DNA of 27,247 bases, taken from assembly GCA_003455275.1 (NCBI GenBank), contig DMRR01000115.1:1-27247 (forward strand). The letters are read 5' to 3'. Source of the stretch: Bacteroidota bacterium (GTDB lineage Bacteria > Bacteroidota > Bacteroidia > Chitinophagales > UBA10324). The position numbers and the translations under genes are program-made. The notes under the pieces were generated by a model. That model was not told the DNA's origin. It saw only the letters and a list, made by a program, of their open reading frames with translations, and ran no database searches. Positions 25,112-27,247 of this stretch are shown here, in pieces (position 1 is the stretch's first letter; every line of letters starts with the position of its first letter).

Positions 25112-25888
25112 ATGGAAAATATTGTTCTCTATGAACTCAGCAATCGCGTTGCATATATTACTCTTAATCGTGAGGATCGCCGTAATGCATTAAACCCCGA
25201 AATGATCAATGCATTATCAGCTGCATTAACGAAAGCAGGAAATGATTCTAGTGTAAAGGTGATCGTGATTCGCGCAAATGGAAATGTATTTTGCTCAGGA
25301 GCGGATCTTGCCCACTTGCAAAAATTGCAGAGCAATTCATTCGAAGAAAATTTATCTGACAGTTTGCTTCTGGCCGAATTGTTTAAGACAATTTACCTTC
25401 ATCCGAAAATTATTATTGCTCAGGTTGAAGGTGCTGCTATAGCCGGGGGGTGTGGACTTGCAACTGTTTGTGATTTCACTTTTGCCACTCCGGACTCACG
25501 ATTTGGATATACTGAAGCAAGAATCGGATTTGTTCCTGCTATCGTAATGTTTTTTCTAATCAGAAAAATCGGAGAAGCCAAAGCGAAACAATTCTTATAT
25601 ACAGGTAAATTAACTGACGCTCAAACTGCGTTCGATTCAGGATTGATAAATAAAATTTATTCAGCAGAAAGCATTCGGCAGTCAGTTCAGGAATTTGCAG
25701 AGGGAATATGCCGTGATTCATCTGCTCAGTCTTTAACAATGACAAAACTGATGATCGCAAATGTTCAATCACTTTCGCTCGAAGATGCCATGAACTATGC
25801 CGCACGAATGAATGCAAATGCTCGTGAAACTGATGATTGCCGCAAGGGCATCAGCGCTTTTCTGAATAAGGAAACTATTCAATGGTGA
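25112..25888 (+). CDS. Enoyl-CoA hydratase/isomerase family protein, methylglutaconyl-CoA hydratase-like
   Basis: The 258-residue protein has the crotonase fold. Oxyanion-hole segments are FCSGADLAHL (60-69) and AAIAGGCGL (108-116). The conserved TEARIGFVPA (134-143) holds E135 at the position of rat Glu164. At the position of rat Glu144 the residue is G115 (GGCGLATVCD). Bacterial methylglutaconyl-CoA hydratases of leucine breakdown, as I recall them, also have Gly there and a TEVRLG-PAVI stretch, which makes that role the best guess over general beta-oxidation. The C-terminal part ends NARETDDCRKGISAFLNKE, a typical crotonase ending. It starts 1 base after comEC and lies 12 bases before the Nudix gene, so it is probably in that transcript despite an unrelated function. 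Confidence 0.88.
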   Translation: MENIVLYELSNRVAYITLNREDRRNALNPEMINALSAALTKAGNDSSVKVIVIRANGNVFCSGADLAHLQKLQSNSFEENLSDSLLLAELFKTIYLHPKIIIAQVEGAAIAGGCGLATVCDFTFATPDSRFGYTEARIGFVPAIVMFFLIRKIGEAKAKQFLYTGKLTDAQTAFDSGLINKIYSAESIRQSVQEFAEGICRDSSAQSLTMTKLMIANVQSLSLEDAMNYAARMNANARETDDCRKGISAFLNKETIQW

Positions 25889-25900
25889 TCCGGATTTATT

Positions 25901-26350
25901 ATGATTGAGAAATTTAACATTCGTGTTTATGGATTACTAATTAATGAAAACAACGAAGTATTGGTTACAGATGAATATGAATTCGGGAAGGAGTTTACAA
26001 AATTTCCGGGAGGCGGACTGGAACTTGGCGAAGGATTAAAAGATGGATTGATTCGCGAATGGAAGGAAGAATTAAATCAGGAAATAGAAGTGCTGAATCA
26101 TTTTTATACTACCGATTTTTTTCAGCAATCAGGTTTTAACGAAAAGCATCAGCTCATCAGTGTGTACTATTTGGTTAAAACCAATTTCAAATTCACTGTT
26201 AAAATTTCACAAATTCCTTTTGATTTTGAAAACAGAAATGCAGAAGAAGTAATTTCATTCCGATGGATAAAACTTGATCATATGCTTCCGTCGCAACTCA
26301 CATTTCCGATTGACAAACTCGTGAGTGAGATGCTGCTTGTTAAACAATAG
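25901..26350 (+). CDS. Nudix hydrolase
   Basis: The 149-residue protein has the Nudix fold. The box aligns to GX5EX7REUXEEXGU as G38, E44, R52-E53, W54 and E56-E57, within FPGGGLELGEGLKDGLIREW; the consensus Gly near the end is Asn59. The metal-binding Glu residues are present, so activity on a nucleoside diphosphate linked to another group is expected; the substrate cannot be read from sequence. The N-terminal strand IRVYGLLINENNEVLVTDEY and the C-terminal FRWIKLDHML are typical. Its last 11 bases overlap the end of the convergent DUF4328 gene. Confidence 0.9.
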   Translation: MIEKFNIRVYGLLINENNEVLVTDEYEFGKEFTKFPGGGLELGEGLKDGLIREWKEELNQEIEVLNHFYTTDFFQQSGFNEKHQLISVYYLVKTNFKFTVKISQIPFDFENRNAEEVISFRWIKLDHMLPSQLTFPIDKLVSEMLLVKQ

Positions 26351-27014
26351 GAGAATGATCAGGAATGATCAAATGATTTTCAGGTTCATCTTCAATCTCC
26401 ATATCTTTTAATTCCAGTTCGAAAGGAATCATTCTGTATATAATTTGTATACCAATGATCTGATGAAACAAATAAATCGTGTAAATAATAATCTGGCCAA
26501 TAGTGTTAACAGTTAACACTGTTCTTTCGTGCCTGTAAATTATTACATAAAATGAATTGATAAGCGATAAACAAAACACAAGGATATAAAATAGCCACCA
26601 TGTAGAAACCAAATTAACTGATTCTACTTCCTTTCGAATTTTTAGCTGTGTCTTGGTCCACACTTCGTTCAATATTTGATATGGTATATAAAAATTTAAG
26701 ATTGGAACAAACCATCCTCCCGCAGCCCACCCTTCTGTGTGCAAAAGCGAAGTTTTAGATTGATGTAAATTGAAATATGCCCGGCGCATCCAAAGTATAA
26801 AAGAGATAAACGCCACCACCCGAATAAGTCCAAATCCATAAAGAATTACTCTAACTCTGAAATCATTATTCATTGCATCTCCTCTTTCAATCAATGGTTC
26901 ATTCAGTAATTGCAATTGCATAATAAAAGAAACAATGCTTATCAATATTGTAATGACTACCAGAGATGCTGTGATAATGACAATGTTTGCGCGGAATCTG
27001 TTTGGTCGAATCAT
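26340..27014 (-). CDS. DUF4328 membrane protein
   Basis: The 224-residue protein fits the DUF4328 family. Five hydrophobic segments are apparent, the first at about 10-35. The family signature runs from LWMRRAYFNLHQSK (74-87) through EGWAAGGWFVPILNFYIPYQ (94-113) to LNEVWTKTQ. The acidic C-terminal tail (MEIEDEPENHLIIPDH) is cytoplasmic or periplasmic, depending on topology. Function is unknown. The start ATG at 27014 lies 15 bases after the stop of the GNAT gene, so the two are likely co-transcribed. Its 3' end overlaps the Nudix gene tail by 11 bases, and no terminator is visible there. Confidence 0.85.
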   Translation of the reverse strand: MIRPNRFRANIVIITASLVVITILISIVSFIMQLQLLNEPLIERGDAMNNDFRVRVILYGFGLIRVVAFISFILWMRRAYFNLHQSKTSLLHTEGWAAGGWFVPILNFYIPYQILNEVWTKTQLKIRKEVESVNLVSTWWLFYILVFCLSLINSFYVIIYRHERTVLTVNTIGQIIIYTIYLFHQIIGIQIIYRMIPFELELKDMEIEDEPENHLIIPDHSPIV

Positions 27015-27029
27015 AAGGTGTTAAATATT

Positions 27030-27247
27030 CTAAATATTCTTTTCAAGTATCACGAACTCAAGATGTGTTTTTGGCAAACCAAATTTGGGGTCATTCTCCG
27101 GAAAAGGTTTTCTAATTCCGGAATTATAATATCCATGTTTCAAATACCAATTTATCAATTCAATTCTTGCTGTAAGCACTGTCATATAAATTTTATGGCA
27201 ATTTTTTTTTCGCGCATGATCTTCAGCTGCAGCCAAAAATTTTTTTC
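27030..27247 (-). CDS. GNAT-family N-acetyltransferase (partial, 5' end missing)
   Basis: The frame is open to the right edge, so the N-terminal half, including most of the acetyl-CoA-binding motif, is outside the window. The visible 72 residues start KKFLAAAEDHARKKNCHKIYM and continue with LTARIELINWYLKHGYYNSG and RKPFPENDPKFG. A helix followed by a strand and then WYxxHGY is the usual C-terminal part of GNAT acetyltransferases. The ending LPKTHLEFVILEKNI supplies the final strand. The acceptor substrate cannot be judged. Confidence 0.85.
   Translation of the reverse strand, partial: KKFLAAAEDHARKKNCHKIYMTVLTARIELINWYLKHGYYNSGIRKPFPENDPKFGLPKTHLEFVILEKNI

Overview
The window looks like a chromosomal segment of an AT-rich member of the Bacteroidota, probably an uncultured or little-studied lineage. 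The evidence is: several secreted proteins ending in type IX secretion system (T9SS) type A sorting domains, two proteins with SprB repeats, promoters of the Bacteroidota form (TTTG, about 18 to 21 bases, then TAnnTTTG), A-rich leaders instead of Shine-Dalgarno sites, and the order rpsF-rpsR-rplI behind a small DUF2795 gene. I saw no tRNA, rRNA, CRISPR array, transposase or integrase. This is mostly core genome with a rich set of exported surface proteins.

Layout. 1-5907 (minus strand): a secreted beta-roll repeat protein, a T9SS cargo protein, a MuiA/DUF4139 protein and a membrane protein cut by the left edge. 6123-8267 (plus): PduO-type cobalamin adenosyltransferase, a very acidic DUF2795 protein with its own promoter and terminator, then the S6-S18-L9 ribosomal operon with a clear promoter and strong terminator. 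8386-13460 (plus): a TMTC-like membrane/TPR protein, a YihY/BrkB membrane protein and a secreted clan GH-A-like glycosidase, in overlapping reading frames, followed by a small one-repeat SprB protein. 13550-14842 (minus): a secreted protein with a type 1 copper site, Ig-like and PKD modules and a sorting domain. 15217-18968 (plus): gyrA and a periplasmic TPR protein. 19375-22470 (minus): a 1031-residue SprB-repeat surface protein. 22692-26350 (plus): a small membrane protein, comEC, an enoyl-CoA hydratase-family gene and a Nudix hydrolase. 26340-27247 (minus): a DUF4328 membrane protein and a GNAT acetyltransferase cut by the right edge.

How the parts relate. Translation and replication genes (rpsF, rpsR, rplI, gyrA) and cofactor or acyl-CoA metabolism are interleaved with cell-surface genes. 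Four proteins carry T9SS sorting domains and would be placed on or released from the outer surface. The TMTC-like, YihY and glycosidase genes form the most compact unit and may share a role in the envelope or in glycans; that is inference. I found no confident undescribed defence or mobile system. The best candidates for novelty are the 17-residue beta-roll protein with a phage-like tail, the TMTC/YihY/glycosidase unit, the cupredoxin adhesin, and a palindrome lying on the putative promoter of the large SprB gene.
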